Position numbers and translations under genes: made by a program. A DNA stretch of 64,000 bases from Ruminococcus sp. (GTDB lineage: Bacteria > Bacillota > Clostridia > Oscillospirales > Ruminococcaceae): the NCBI GenBank assembly GCA_029062165.1, contig JAIDQQ010000020.1, forward strand, positions 62,001-126,000. Reading direction: 5' to 3'. Within the stretch, counting starts at the first letter, position 1; each line of letters begins with the position of its first letter. Of this stretch, positions 1 through 9,137 are shown one piece after another. The notes under the pieces are model-generated. The model ran no database searches. It saw only the letters and a program-made list of their open reading frames with translations, and was not told the DNA's origin.

Positions 1-602
1 GTTTTCACACCTTCGCCACAGTATTCGATAACTTTTCCTACTCCACCTTTTACCGATAGTCTGCGGAGTACCTCTAATATAACGTCCTTGGCGGATACCC
101 ACGGATTAAGTTTTCCGGTAAGTTCTACTTTTACGACTTTCGGACAGGTTATATAATATGCTCCGCCACCCATAGCTACAGCGACGTCAAGACCGCCTGC
201 TCCTATGGCAATCATGCCTATACCGCCACCAGTAGGTGTATGGCTGTCTGAACCGATAAGGGTCTTACCAGGTATGCCGAATCTTTCAAGGTGTACCTGA
301 TGACAGATTCCATTTCCTGGGCGTGAGAAGTATATACCGTGTTTCTTTGCGACGCTTCCTATAAAACGGTGGTCATCAGCGTTTTCAAAACCGTTCTGGA
401 GTGTGTTGTGGTCTATGTAGGCGACTGAACGTTCAGTCTTTACACGAGGTACGCCAATAGCCTCAAACTCAAGATAAGCCATAGTACCGGTTGCGTCCTG
501 TGTGAGAGTCTGATCAATACGGATTCCGATTTCCTGACCTTTGACGTATTCACCGTCAACAAGGTGTGCTTTAAGTATTTTTTCTGTAAGGGTTAAACCC
601 AT
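1..602 (-). CDS. Aconitate hydratase, N-terminal part (gene runs off the window)
   Basis: Partial gene; only the first 200 codons are inside the window. It begins MGLTLTEKILKAHLVDGEYV and contains the aconitase-family segments DQTLTQDATGTMAYLEFEA, AYIDHNTLQ and IGSDSHTPTGGGIGMIAIG. The last is the conserved GSDSHT region of the 4Fe-4S dehydratases. The wording matches the roughly 640-residue clostridial aconitase better than LeuC, so the likely reaction is citrate to isocitrate in the cytosol. A good SD (GAAAGGAATG on the minus strand) precedes the ATG at 602. The cluster cysteines lie outside the window, so homoaconitase or isopropylmalate dehydratase cannot be wholly excluded. Confidence 0.88.
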   Translation of the reverse strand, partial: MGLTLTEKILKAHLVDGEYVKGQEIGIRIDQTLTQDATGTMAYLEFEAIGVPRVKTERSVAYIDHNTLQNGFENADDHRFIGSVAKKHGIYFSRPGNGICHQVHLERFGIPGKTLIGSDSHTPTGGGIGMIAIGAGGLDVAVAMGGGAYYITCPKVVKVELTGKLNPWVSAKDVILEVLRRLSVKGGVGKVIEYCGEGVK

Positions 603-633
603 TTTCAATCATTCCTTTCATTGATATGATTTT

Positions 634-662
634 ATTGTACACCAATTAACAGACTTTGTCAA
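634..662 (-). promoter_or_regulatory. Sigma-A promoter of the aconitase gene
   Basis: On the minus strand TTGACA (662-657), a 17-nt spacer and TACAAT (639-634). The start would be about 30 nt upstream of the aconitase ATG. Confidence 0.7.
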
Positions 663-686
663 GATTTAAACAGGTTAAAAAATAAA

Positions 687-714
687 AAAAGAGGTCACAA
701 ATAGCAACCTCTTT
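687..714 (-). terminator. Intrinsic terminator
   Basis: Minus-strand hairpin AAAGAGGT / ACCTCTTT with an 11-nt loop, followed by a T-rich run. It would end the two-gene unit 1230-767. It also lies only a few bases downstream of an apparent promoter (729-757). Confidence 0.75.
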
Positions 715-728
715 GTCTGTCTGTGGAT

Positions 729-757
729 AGTATAACATATTATTCCGTAAATGTCAA
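729..757 (-). promoter_or_regulatory. Promoter-like sequence with no gene between it and a terminator
   Basis: Minus strand TTGACA (757-752), 17 nt, TATACT (734-729). The following leader matches the leader of the gene starting at 1230 (shared ACAGACAAAGAGG). Predicted transcription would meet the 687-714 terminator almost at once. It is probably a leftover of a duplication. Confidence 0.5.
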
Positions 758-766
758 TAGTTTCAG

Positions 767-1000
767 TTATTTTTTCGGAACGATATATTCCGGATTTTCT
801 TCAACTTTTTCTTCATAACCTATACCATTGTTGCAATTTTCAGGTGGATTCCAGTGATTCATAAAAGCGTAATGCTTATATGGTATACCTTCCGGAAATG
901 CCTTACACTTCCAATCATCAGTTATATTTTTCTGTGGTAAAAAATTTGCACATCTTACACAACGAGGAATACTTATCATTTTATCACTTATTTCAAGCAT
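767..1000 (-). CDS. Small cysteine-motif hypothetical protein
   Basis: 77 residues, function unknown. It has CVRCANFLPQ near residue 14, then a spaced WKCKAFPEGIP and a later NCNNGIGYE. This CxxC...C.AFP.GIP pattern recurs in short bacterial proteins and suggests a small zinc site, but that is inference. The start codon overlaps the stop of the upstream gene (1000-1230) in a TAATG arrangement, so the two are probably translationally coupled. No signal peptide or membrane segment is seen. A good terminator follows. Confidence 0.65.
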   Translation of the reverse strand: MLEISDKMISIPRCVRCANFLPQKNITDDWKCKAFPEGIPYKHYAFMNHWNPPENCNNGIGYEEKVEENPEYIVPKK

Positions 1001-1230
1001 TAAATATCAATGTTTGTTATATGATTGAATATTTCTGTCAGAGATTTGCCGTCAAAAATTCTGATATTAAAAACTTCTTCAATACTTTTTGCAACAACAG
1101 CCTCTTCACCATACCACATATCAAAATGTTCTGCATTTATAGGGTAAATTCCACAGGGAATATCATTGTAATCAAAGTCGACAAAATTTACAAGAGAATT
1201 TATTCTATCTTTAAAATCTGATAAATTCAT
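1000..1230 (-). CDS. Small hypothetical protein, first gene of a coupled pair
   Basis: 76 residues, acidic and soluble, beginning MNLSDFKDRINSLVNFVDFD. The segment EEVFNIRIFDGKSLTEI resembles a motif common in short firmicute proteins of unknown role. An SD (AGAGGATATTT) and a consensus promoter (1257-1285) sit just upstream. Its stop overlaps the ATG of the cysteine-motif gene by one base, so the pair likely forms one transcript of unknown function. Confidence 0.6.
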   Translation of the reverse strand: MNLSDFKDRINSLVNFVDFDYNDIPCGIYPINAEHFDMWYGEEAVVAKSIEEVFNIRIFDGKSLTEIFNHITNIDI

Positions 1231-1256
1231 AAATATCCTCTTTGTCTGTCGGGGTT

Positions 1257-1285
1257 ATTATATCATATTTTTCCGGAAATGTCAA
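1257..1285 (-). promoter_or_regulatory. Sigma-A promoter for the pair 1230-767
   Basis: Minus strand TTGACA (1285-1280), 17-nt spacer, TATAAT (1262-1257). It overlaps the 3' end of the upstream lipoprotein-like gene. Confidence 0.75.
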
Positions 1286-2228
1286 GATTTTTTTCAGACG
1301 CAGTTTCTTTTTCAAGCTGTATGAGCCGTATGAAATGTATCAGTACGCCTATATTTATCGGCATAAATATGAAACTTAAATAACCTATGAATATATTGAA
1401 CAGGTTTATAAAAAAATCAACTATTGTCAGCGATTTTCCGAAAGCCATATATAAGAACGTCATAATCAATACAACAACCGGAATATTAAATATTGCAGAT
1501 GCTATAATATATCCATATCCCTTATAACTTACAATAGGTCTGTTCTGATTGAGTTTACCTACAATAAGCGTTATGATACAGCCTATCGTACCTGCTACAG
1601 ATAACAACCATACTTCTAAAACAGAATAACTTAAGCCCTCTGATACTACATAATCCGGTTTTATTCTATTCCTTTCAAGATTATATGAAATATCCTGCAG
1701 ATAAAATTTTCCGAGCGATACAATCGGTATCTGCTTTGAAATATGTAATATATTTCCGTTGCCGTCGAATACTACAGCATAACACTTTTTATACTTATTG
1801 CAGAACTCCTTAAACTTTTCATCTCTCTCAGACATATGATAAGACGGTAAACATACACATTGACTTATTTTATAGGGAATACCGTTATATTCTTCGTGCG
1901 TATTGTGATGACCTTCAGAATCTTGTATGTAAATTTCCAGTCTTGAATCTTTCACGTGCATAAGCATACTCCGGTAACCGTCTTTATTGTAGTTTACTAT
2001 CTCACTGTCTTCGGGGATTTCTATATGACCCTCAATATTACAGTTGTAAGGGGTATAAAATTCGTCGTCTTCGTCAATCGGGATAAGCAAATCTACATAT
2101 TTATCCGCCATGTATCTACCTGAAAAATCAAAGTCAAAATGGTCACTGTAATGTAAACCACACCCGCTCAAAACAAACATAATTCCGACGAGTACAAAAA
2201 TCATGATAAAAAATCTTGTTTTCCGCAT
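1263..2228 (-). CDS. Lipoprotein-like membrane protein of unknown function
   Basis: 321 residues. The N-terminus MRKTRFFIMIFVLVGIMFVL is followed by a lipobox-like LSGCG, so it is probably acylated and exported. Residues about 30-200 form an extracellular domain with no recognised motif. Three hydrophobic segments follow (about 205-225, 245-268 and 285-305), so the C-terminal third is in the membrane. A lipobox plus later membrane spans is unusual but seen in firmicute surface proteins. No family was recognised. The stop overlaps the promoter of the next transcription unit. Confidence 0.65.
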   Translation of the reverse strand: MRKTRFFIMIFVLVGIMFVLSGCGLHYSDHFDFDFSGRYMADKYVDLLIPIDEDDEFYTPYNCNIEGHIEIPEDSEIVNYNKDGYRSMLMHVKDSRLEIYIQDSEGHHNTHEEYNGIPYKISQCVCLPSYHMSERDEKFKEFCNKYKKCYAVVFDGNGNILHISKQIPIVSLGKFYLQDISYNLERNRIKPDYVVSEGLSYSVLEVWLLSVAGTIGCIITLIVGKLNQNRPIVSYKGYGYIIASAIFNIPVVVLIMTFLYMAFGKSLTIVDFFINLFNIFIGYLSFIFMPINIGVLIHFIRLIQLEKETASEKNLDISGKI

Positions 2229-2307
2229 CTAATCACCGTCCTTTGTAAATATTATACATAAATTTCCTGTAACAGTCAATTAAGATAACATTACAAATAG
2301 TAACAAA

Positions 2308-2335
2308 ACAACTCCGGATTTTTTTCCGGAGCTGT
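2308..2335 (-). terminator. Intrinsic terminator after 2341-2721
   Basis: Hairpin ACAGCTCCGGA / TCCGGAGTTGT with an A-rich loop, followed on the minus strand by a short TTTTGTT run. Confidence 0.65.
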
Positions 2336-2340
2336 TTATA

Positions 2341-2721
2341 TTATTCTTTCTCGAAACTCTCAAGTTCAGTACAAAGTGTCACGAAATCTTCATATACAGT
2401 AATTGTCTGTAAATAGCGGAAGTCAAGAATATATCCGGACGCACGATGTTTAAGAAAATCAGCGTCCCATAACGGAACATCAATAAAACCGTCCTTATAA
2501 TCGTACCTGACCGGCTGATATTTTTCAATGTTTGCACGGAAATATTTCACTTTTGCCATACATAATTTATTGATACGGAAAAGTAATCCGATAATATCAG
2601 TTCTTTCAAAAAACGAATCCTTGAAAACCAGATGTTTATGTGAATTTTCCCTTTCTGAATACCATGCATTATTTTCGTGTTTCAGTCGGTACTTTTCCGT
2701 AAGTAAATACTTTTCATTCAT
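2341..2721 (-). CDS. Hypothetical soluble protein
   Basis: 126 residues, rich in Tyr, Lys and Glu, beginning MNEKYLLTEKYRLKHENNAW. No signal peptide, membrane span or catalytic motif is visible and no family was recognised. An SD-like GGAAGAATAAAT precedes the ATG. It is monocistronic: a terminator follows and the upstream GNAT gene has its own terminator. Confidence 0.5.
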   Translation of the reverse strand: MNEKYLLTEKYRLKHENNAWYSERENSHKHLVFKDSFFERTDIIGLLFRINKLCMAKVKYFRANIEKYQPVRYDYKDGFIDVPLWDADFLKHRASGYILDFRYLQTITVYEDFVTLCTELESFEKE

Positions 2722-2776
2722 TTTATTTATTCTTCCTTAAATATAGTTTAAACTGTCAATTAATATATGATTACAA

Positions 2777-2803
2777 AACAGTCCCGATTTCTCAGGACTG
2801 TTC
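2777..2803 (-). terminator. Intrinsic terminator after the GNAT gene
   Basis: AACAGTCC / GGACTGTT hairpin with a 9-nt loop, then TTTTGTAAT on the minus strand. It closes the lysA-GNAT unit. Confidence 0.7.
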
Positions 2804-2810
2804 TATAAAA

Positions 2811-3227
2811 CTATTCAATTTCACACATTAGCTTTAACCTTTGTGCTTCATTTGCAGAAAATCCCTGTTTTTCATAAAAAGGTATTTTATCAGGCATTGC
2901 ACATAACTCAACAAAAACACCAGTTCCTTTAATGCCATTATCTTTAACAAACTTTATAAGTTCATTAATAAGTATTTTTCCGATTCCCTTATGCTGATAT
3001 TCAGGTTTTACCACGACATCTTTAATGTAGTAATTCAGACCTATATCACCAATCATTCTTGCCATTGCTACAATATTATTTCCGTCAAATACAGATACTC
3101 TGAATAATGTATTCTGCATTGCAATTTCAGTTTGTTCCAGAGAGGGAGAACCATTCCATACACTTTTCCACAGATATATAAATTCTTCTGCACTGAGTTC
3201 ATTATATTTTATCGTAAGATTATTCAT
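2811..3227 (-). CDS. GNAT-family N-acetyltransferase
   Basis: 138 residues from ATG 3227; a GTG at 3236, directly after the lysA stop, would add MRI. GNAT hallmarks are visible: the beta4 segment IKDVVVKPEYQHKGIGKILI with the acetyl-CoA pyrophosphate loop Q.KGIGK, followed by VELCAMPDKIPFYEKQGF, the usual beta6-beta7 motif. Substrate unknown; small-molecule or protein amine acetylation is equally possible. It is adjacent to lysA and probably co-transcribed, but the link to lysine metabolism is only positional. Confidence 0.8.
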   Translation of the reverse strand: MNNLTIKYNELSAEEFIYLWKSVWNGSPSLEQTEIAMQNTLFRVSVFDGNNIVAMARMIGDIGLNYYIKDVVVKPEYQHKGIGKILINELIKFVKDNGIKGTGVFVELCAMPDKIPFYEKQGFSANEAQRLKLMCEIE

Positions 3228-3236
3228 AATTCTCAC

Positions 3237-4535
3237 TTATATATCATTGCGGATTATGTCGTCAAGAGTTTCACGCTTTACGGCTATTCTTGATTCGCCG
3301 TTATTTACGAAAACAACCGCCGGTTTCTGAAGTCTGTTATAGTTAGATGACATTGAATAGTTATAAGCACCAGTAGCACATACGGCTATGATGTCACCTG
3401 ATTCAGCGTGCTGTAACGGCATATTCTCGCCGATTAAGTCACCGCTTTCGCAACATTTTCCGGCAATTGTAACACGTTCAGTGCGTTCTTCTGTAGCCTT
3501 GTTTGCGACGATTGCTTCATATTCGGATTTATACAGAATATATCTCGGACTGTCAGCCATACCGCCGTCAACTGATATGTATGTACGGATTTCCGGAATT
3601 TCTTTTCTTGCACCGACTGTATAGAGAGTTATTCCGGCTGGTGCAGCTATGGAACGTCCTGGCTCTATGAAGATATACGGTTGTGTGATATTCAGTTCGG
3701 AGCAGGTGTTCTTTATAACTTCCGAAACTTTTTCCATGTATGTCTCAAAAGGTGCAGGGTCATGTTCGTTGAGATACTTAATTCCGAATCCACCACCTAA
3801 ATTAAGTCCTTTTATTTCGTAATTGAGTTCGTTTTTTATTTTAGCAATGAATTTTAACATAACTCTTCCGGCTTCCTCGAATGGTGCAATATCGAAAATC
3901 TGCGAACCGATATGACAATGTAATCCCATAAGATTTACATTTTTGCACTCTATAGCACGTTTTACAGACTCGAAAGCCTCACCTGTTTCGAGTGCAAAAC
4001 CGAATTTACTGTCAATCTGACCGGTTTTTATGAAGTCATGTGTATGAGCGTCAATGCCTGGTTTGATACGGAACATTATATCAGGTTTTACATTTTTTGC
4101 TTCTGCAATCTTTTCAAGGCGGAGAAGTTCGGAAATATTATCTACAATAATATGACCTACTTTCACATCAACGGCGTATTCAAGTTCCTCATCGGTCTTG
4201 TTGTTGCCGTGGAATCCTATTTTAGAAACATCAAAATCGGCTTTTACAGCGGTATAGAGTTCGCCTATTGAAACGGCATCAAGACCCATTCCTTCGCTTG
4301 CGACTATACGACACATTTCAAGACACGAAAATGCTTTACTTGCATAACACGCAAGACCTTTTCCACCGTAATACTTGTCTATACTGCTTCTGAAACGCTG
4401 ACAGGCTTTTCTTATAGCCTGCTCGTCCATGACATACAGTGGTGTACCGTACTGTTTTGCGATTTCGACGGTATCAGCACCGCCTATTGTGAGATTTCCT
4501 TTTTCATTTACGTTTAAATTTTCTGATACAAACAT
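3237..4535 (-). CDS. lysA: Diaminopimelate decarboxylase
   Basis: 432 residues, the normal length for LysA. This PLP enzyme decarboxylates meso-diaminopimelate to L-lysine, the last step of lysine synthesis. The PLP-lysine motif is in ACYASKAFSC (about residue 62). The barrel glycine loop NLGGGFGIKY, the HCHIGSQI segment and the substrate motif CCESGD are present. The start fits an SD (AAAGGATTG). The GNAT gene follows directly; ysxC and lon lie upstream on the same strand. Confidence 0.95.
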   Translation of the reverse strand: MFVSENLNVNEKGNLTIGGADTVEIAKQYGTPLYVMDEQAIRKACQRFRSSIDKYYGGKGLACYASKAFSCLEMCRIVASEGMGLDAVSIGELYTAVKADFDVSKIGFHGNNKTDEELEYAVDVKVGHIIVDNISELLRLEKIAEAKNVKPDIMFRIKPGIDAHTHDFIKTGQIDSKFGFALETGEAFESVKRAIECKNVNLMGLHCHIGSQIFDIAPFEEAGRVMLKFIAKIKNELNYEIKGLNLGGGFGIKYLNEHDPAPFETYMEKVSEVIKNTCSELNITQPYIFIEPGRSIAAPAGITLYTVGARKEIPEIRTYISVDGGMADSPRYILYKSEYEAIVANKATEERTERVTIAGKCCESGDLIGENMPLQHAESGDIIAVCATGAYNYSMSSNYNRLQKPAVVFVNNGESRIAVKRETLDDIIRNDI

Positions 4536-4556
4536 TTTAAAACAATCCTTTCTTAA

Positions 4557-5150
4557 TTAATCATTTTCCGATACATCTTCAACTATGTTCCGGAGTTCCT
4601 CGACGCCCTCGCCGGTAACTGACGAAAATGCAACATAATGTATATCGCTGAAACATGGTATTTCTTCTTCAAATGCTTTCATACGCTTTTCACGTTCCGT
4701 TTTTTTAAGTTTGTCGGCTTTAGTCAGTACGATTACAAACGGTGTTTCAGTATCAATGAGATAATTTATCATCTGAATGTCATCTTTAGTCGGAGAGTGT
4801 CGGATATCCACGAGCATGAAAACAAGTCTCATATCCCTGTCGTCGTTAAGATACCCCTCTATAAGTCCTGACCAGCGTTCCTTTTCGGATTTGGAGACTT
4901 TCGCATAGCCATAACCAGGGAGGTCAACGAAGAATATATTATCAAGCCTGTAGAAATTAATAGTAGCGGTCTTACCAGGAACAGAACTTACACGGGCGAG
5001 ATTTTTTCTGTTGAAGAGTTTGTTTATAAGCGTGGATTTCCCGACATTTGAGTGTCCGGCGAAAGCTATTTCAGTATTTTCCGGTGGTGGTATCTGCGAG
5101 TATTTACCATATGAAGCGTAAAATTCCGCTTTATTGTAATTAAGTTTCAT
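4557..5150 (-). CDS. ysxC: Ribosome-biogenesis GTPase YsxC/EngB
   Basis: 197 residues. TRAFAC GTPase needed for late assembly of the 50S subunit in firmicutes. G1 is GHSNVGKST (about residues 32-40), G3 DLPGYGYA, G4 TKAD and G5 SSVTGEG; the family-typical SSVPGKT switch I is also present. It lies 12 bp downstream of lon on the same strand, the same lon-ysxC order as in Bacillus, and is probably co-transcribed with it. Confidence 0.95.
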   Translation of the reverse strand: MKLNYNKAEFYASYGKYSQIPPPENTEIAFAGHSNVGKSTLINKLFNRKNLARVSSVPGKTATINFYRLDNIFFVDLPGYGYAKVSKSEKERWSGLIEGYLNDDRDMRLVFMLVDIRHSPTKDDIQMINYLIDTETPFVIVLTKADKLKKTEREKRMKAFEEEIPCFSDIHYVAFSSVTGEGVEELRNIVEDVSEND

Positions 5151-5162
5151 ATATCAGTCCTT

Positions 5163-7511
5163 TCATTCCGTAAGAAGTGCATTACCGAGAACATCGGAAA
5201 GATTTTCGGCATATATGAATTGTATATTTTCCTTTACGACGTCATCTACTTCTTCGAGGTCAGGTTTGTTGTCAGCCGGAATAATTACTGTTTTAACTCC
5301 GGATTTATATGCCGCCATAGTTTTTTCACGTAAGCCACCTATCGGAAGTACTTTTCCGTGTAAAGTGATTTCGCCGGTCATAGCGACGTCTGCACGGACA
5401 GGGATTCCGGATAACGCCGAAACTAATGCAGTAGTCATAGTCACACCCGCTGACGGTCCGTCTTTTGGTACAGCCCCTTCCGGTGCGTGTATGTGAATAT
5501 CCTTATTCTTGTAAAATTCCGGATTGATATTGTATTTTCCGGCAATACTTCTTACATAACTTACGGCAATACGTGAACTTTCTTTCATAACGTCACCGAG
5601 AGAACCTGTAACTTCCGTCTTGCCTGTACCGTCAAGGACGAGGACTTCAAGAGGCATTATAACTCCACCTACGGAAGTCCACGCAAGACCGTTTACAACA
5701 CCTACCTGATTTTCTTTGGATAGCAGGTCAGCGGAATATTTAGGTATTCCGAGGAAATCATGTAGATTTTCCGACTTTACGGTAACTTTCTTGGTTTCTT
5801 CAGAGGCTATCTTTCTTGCGGATTTTCTGCATATTGAGGCTATAACTCTTTCAAGGGAACGTACACCGGCTTCCTTGGTATAGAAACGTATAATATCGTG
5901 AAGTGAATCGTCTGTTATTCTCAACTGCGACGCTTTAAGACCGTGTTCCTTTATCTGTTTCGGAACGAGATGTTCTTTGGCTATATGGAATTTTTCTTCT
6001 GCCGTATAACTTGGAAGTTCTATTATTTCCATACGGTCAAGTAATGGAGCAGGTATAGCAGAAATATTATTTGCAGTCATGATAAATACGACTTTACTTA
6101 AATCAAACGGAATTTCTATGAAGTGGTCACGGAATGCGTTGTTCTGTTCGCTGTCGAGGACTTCAAGCATAGCGGAAGAGGGGTCACCTTTTATGTCACT
6201 GCATAACTTGTCAATTTCGTCGAGAAGTATAAGCGGATTGCTTGTACCGGCTTGTTGCATAGCTGTAATTATGCGTCCGGGCATAGCACCGATATAAGTT
6301 TTTCTGTGACCTCTTATATCAGCCTCATCACGTACACCACCCAGTGAAACTCTTGCATATTTTCTGCCCATAGCCTTTGCGACGGATTTTGCTATGGAAG
6401 TCTTGCCTATTCCGGGAGGTCCTGCAAGGCATATAATCTGACCTTTTATTTTAGGATTCAGCATATATACAGCAAGAAATTCTATAATACGTTCCTTTAC
6501 TTTTTTCAGCCCGTAATGTTCTTTTTCAAGAATGTTTTCGGCTTTAGAGACGGTCATTTTTGTTTTTGAATTTTTTCCCCACGGAAGTTCAAAAACCGTA
6601 TCAAGATAATTTTTTATAACGAAAGCCTCCTGAGAATAAGGCGGTAATTTACTTAATTTTTCAATTTCCCTGATAAGTTTTTCACGGCTTTTTGCATCAC
6701 AGTCTATACCCATAGCCTTGGACATATAACGGAAAGTTTCTTCGTTTTCGCTTTCGCCTAACTGTTCCTGAATAACTCTCATCTGTTCACGTAGGAAATA
6801 ATCTCTCTGATTTTTGTCCATATTTTCCCTTGTCTGTTCGTGTATTTCCTCTTCGACTTCAAGGACGTTATTTTCATTTGAGAGATATGAAACAAGCATT
6901 GAAAGCCTGTGTATAAGATTATTTTCTTCAAGAAGTTTCTGCTTTTCCTTGTAGCCTATACCGCAGTTGAAAGCTATCAGTTCAAAGAGTTTTTCGGGGT
7001 CTTCCTGAGTGAGTACGGATAAAGCGAGTTCTTTAGGCATTTTCGGGAAGAATGATGAATATTTTTCAAAAGTATTTTTAGTCACACGCATAAGGGCTTT
7101 TATTTCAGTCTCATCATATTTTGCCCTTGAATGTGATGGTATACGTTTCACTTCAGATACAAGTGTTTCGTCGTCGTCATTGAAAGATATTAAACGTGCT
7201 TTGTAGATACCTTTTACAAGAACTTTCATAATATTGTCGGGTAGTCTAAGAACCTGTTTTATTTCGGCAACAACGCCTGTTTTGTACAGGTCTGAAACTT
7301 CCGGATTATCTGTAAATGCGTCTTTCTGTGCGATAAGGAATAATCTGCCGTTCCTTTCAGCAATGGCAGATTCAATTGACTTGACGGTTTTTTTACGTGC
7401 TACATCAAAAGTCATTACCATATCAGGAAATGCAACAAGTCCACGCATAGTAACAGTATAAAAAGCGTTTTCATTTTCTATAAGCTGATTGTTATTGATA
7501 ATTTCTTCCAT
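5163..7511 (-). CDS. lon: ATP-dependent protease La
   Basis: 782 residues. Cytosolic AAA+ serine protease that degrades misfolded and regulatory proteins. Order: N-terminal LON domain (about 15-210), coiled-coil linker with NQRDYFLREQ, Walker A GPPGIGKTS, Walker B ILLDEID, and the C-terminal protease with the Ser in PKDGPSAG and Lys in GGLREKTMAA. I prefer the ATG at 7511 because GGTGAT lies five bases upstream; the ATG at 7523 adds four codons and has a poorly placed SD. A consensus promoter is at 7608-7636. No CIRCE repeat was seen. Confidence 0.95.
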   Translation of the reverse strand: MEEIINNNQLIENENAFYTVTMRGLVAFPDMVMTFDVARKKTVKSIESAIAERNGRLFLIAQKDAFTDNPEVSDLYKTGVVAEIKQVLRLPDNIMKVLVKGIYKARLISFNDDDETLVSEVKRIPSHSRAKYDETEIKALMRVTKNTFEKYSSFFPKMPKELALSVLTQEDPEKLFELIAFNCGIGYKEKQKLLEENNLIHRLSMLVSYLSNENNVLEVEEEIHEQTRENMDKNQRDYFLREQMRVIQEQLGESENEETFRYMSKAMGIDCDAKSREKLIREIEKLSKLPPYSQEAFVIKNYLDTVFELPWGKNSKTKMTVSKAENILEKEHYGLKKVKERIIEFLAVYMLNPKIKGQIICLAGPPGIGKTSIAKSVAKAMGRKYARVSLGGVRDEADIRGHRKTYIGAMPGRIITAMQQAGTSNPLILLDEIDKLCSDIKGDPSSAMLEVLDSEQNNAFRDHFIEIPFDLSKVVFIMTANNISAIPAPLLDRMEIIELPSYTAEEKFHIAKEHLVPKQIKEHGLKASQLRITDDSLHDIIRFYTKEAGVRSLERVIASICRKSARKIASEETKKVTVKSENLHDFLGIPKYSADLLSKENQVGVVNGLAWTSVGGVIMPLEVLVLDGTGKTEVTGSLGDVMKESSRIAVSYVRSIAGKYNINPEFYKNKDIHIHAPEGAVPKDGPSAGVTMTTALVSALSGIPVRADVAMTGEITLHGKVLPIGGLREKTMAAYKSGVKTVIIPADNKPDLEEVDDVVKENIQFIYAENLSDVLGNALLTE

Positions 7512-7607
7512 TTTTATCACCATATCCTTTAATTTAAGTCATGAATACTGCTCCGGATAAGCAACTTACAATATATCCGGTATAACAGGAAATCACCTGT
7601 GAATTAT

Positions 7608-7636
7608 ATTATACTACAAAGATGATAAAAATGCAA
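7608..7636 (-). promoter_or_regulatory. Promoter of the lon-ysxC unit
   Basis: Minus strand TTGCAT (7636-7631), 17 nt, TATAAT (7613-7608), about 95 nt upstream of the lon start. Confidence 0.65.
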
Positions 7637-7645
7637 GCATAAATT

Positions 7646-9028
7646 TCAGATAAGCATTAAAACCGGAAAAAAACTGACAAGATAACGGCATCTTGTTTCC
7701 CATACCATAAGGAATAACGCAAGAATAATTACAATAATTCCGGAAATATCGTATTTTCCGGCAATAAATTTACCGGAAATTTTATAAAGCATTCTGAAAT
7801 GAAATACCGATATTAAAACATAAAATGCGTAATTTTTCAGGAATCCGTATTTATTGTAATATCCTGCCATGTATGTACCGTCACGCCACGTATACGAAAT
7901 CTTACAGGATAAATGTTTCAGAAATCCCATAACGCCCATGTCGGAAAGTTTTTCATATAGTCGGGAAATATCAGCATTTATCTTGTTGTTGTAGCCGTCG
8001 AAACTCAACGTATACCGGAAATCTTCCGCACAGTAACCGCCTCTTCCGTGCGTACTCATCATAATCCAGTGAATCAGCGGAAATTTATATTTTTCCATTT
8101 CAAAGGCGTCAATATTTATAATCCCGACGGAAATTTTACTGAAAATCATACAGCATACTGCAAATACCGTAATCAGTAGGGATATACTTTTCAGACCGTT
8201 CCGCCGACGGTTAATAATAATGTCAGTAATAACCGCCGGTATGATAAGTCCGGCACTGCCCTTGAATTTATATCCCACCGCCGTGAGTATACCGCATATT
8301 ATAATATCCGGCGTACTGTATTTTTCGGTGTATCTGATGTAAAAATATAAAGCACCGGTAATATAAGGCATTGTCATTGAATCGGTATAGAAAAATGCCG
8401 AATACGTTACAAATGGTGTAAGAATAAGTCCGCATACCGCACACGAAACGGATTTTTCAGGAGTATGAATAATTCGGGAAATTTTATACATCAGTATGTA
8501 TGATATATCCAGACTGATTATATTGAATATAACCGGAAATATATTATTTATACTTCCGGTAAATAAATACTCCAGTCTGTAAAGTACGTAAATTACAGTA
8601 AGTATCATGTGGTTATTAGGATATACGGAAAAATAATGGCTGTGTATTTCCGGTATATTATCATACAGAAAATTTCCGGTGACCATATTTTCCGCACCTG
8701 TACATATATATGAAAGGTCATTTTTCGGGGTGAAATCCTGTATAAATGCAAAATTCCATTGAAATATAAATAAAATCAGTGCCAGTATACAGAATATCCG
8801 GTCAGAAAGTATTTTATTTCCACGTATAAATTTTTCAAGTAAGTTTTCTGTCTTACCTGCTCCGGAATGTATTAAATAAGTTACTGTCAGGAATACCAGT
8901 ACAATAATGATTCCGGCGGTCACTGAATTTAGTATACGGCTTATAACAGGTATTAAAGAAGTAGCCGATACCGCAATGACGTACAGGAAAAATATTCCGG
9001 AAATAAAACTAAGATATTTTTTTATCAT
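7646..9028 (-). CDS. Polytopic membrane protein, probable GT-C type glycosyltransferase
   Basis: 460 residues with roughly ten hydrophobic segments spread from residue 8 to the C-terminus. Between the second and fourth spans is a loop with TPKNDLSYICTGAENM and then HSHYFSVYPNNHMI. This placement, with an acidic residue in the first large extracytoplasmic loop and a following Asn/His-rich loop, resembles polyprenyl-phosphate-sugar transferases of the PMT/ArnT superfamily. A role in cell-surface glycan or teichoic acid decoration is inference. The C-terminus is abrupt (LVSFFPVLMLI) but a stop is present. No operon partner. Confidence 0.6.
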   Translation of the reverse strand: MIKKYLSFISGIFFLYVIAVSATSLIPVISRILNSVTAGIIIVLVFLTVTYLIHSGAGKTENLLEKFIRGNKILSDRIFCILALILFIFQWNFAFIQDFTPKNDLSYICTGAENMVTGNFLYDNIPEIHSHYFSVYPNNHMILTVIYVLYRLEYLFTGSINNIFPVIFNIISLDISYILMYKISRIIHTPEKSVSCAVCGLILTPFVTYSAFFYTDSMTMPYITGALYFYIRYTEKYSTPDIIICGILTAVGYKFKGSAGLIIPAVITDIIINRRRNGLKSISLLITVFAVCCMIFSKISVGIINIDAFEMEKYKFPLIHWIMMSTHGRGGYCAEDFRYTLSFDGYNNKINADISRLYEKLSDMGVMGFLKHLSCKISYTWRDGTYMAGYYNKYGFLKNYAFYVLISVFHFRMLYKISGKFIAGKYDISGIIVIILALFLMVWETRCRYLVSFFPVLMLI

Positions 9029-9137
9029 AATTAATCACTCTCCGGTTACTATGATATACCGGTGTGCTTAATTATGGTGTATATTTTTCTTAAATAATTC
9101 TTAAAAATTATATTTTTCTGAAATTTGCGAATCATCT

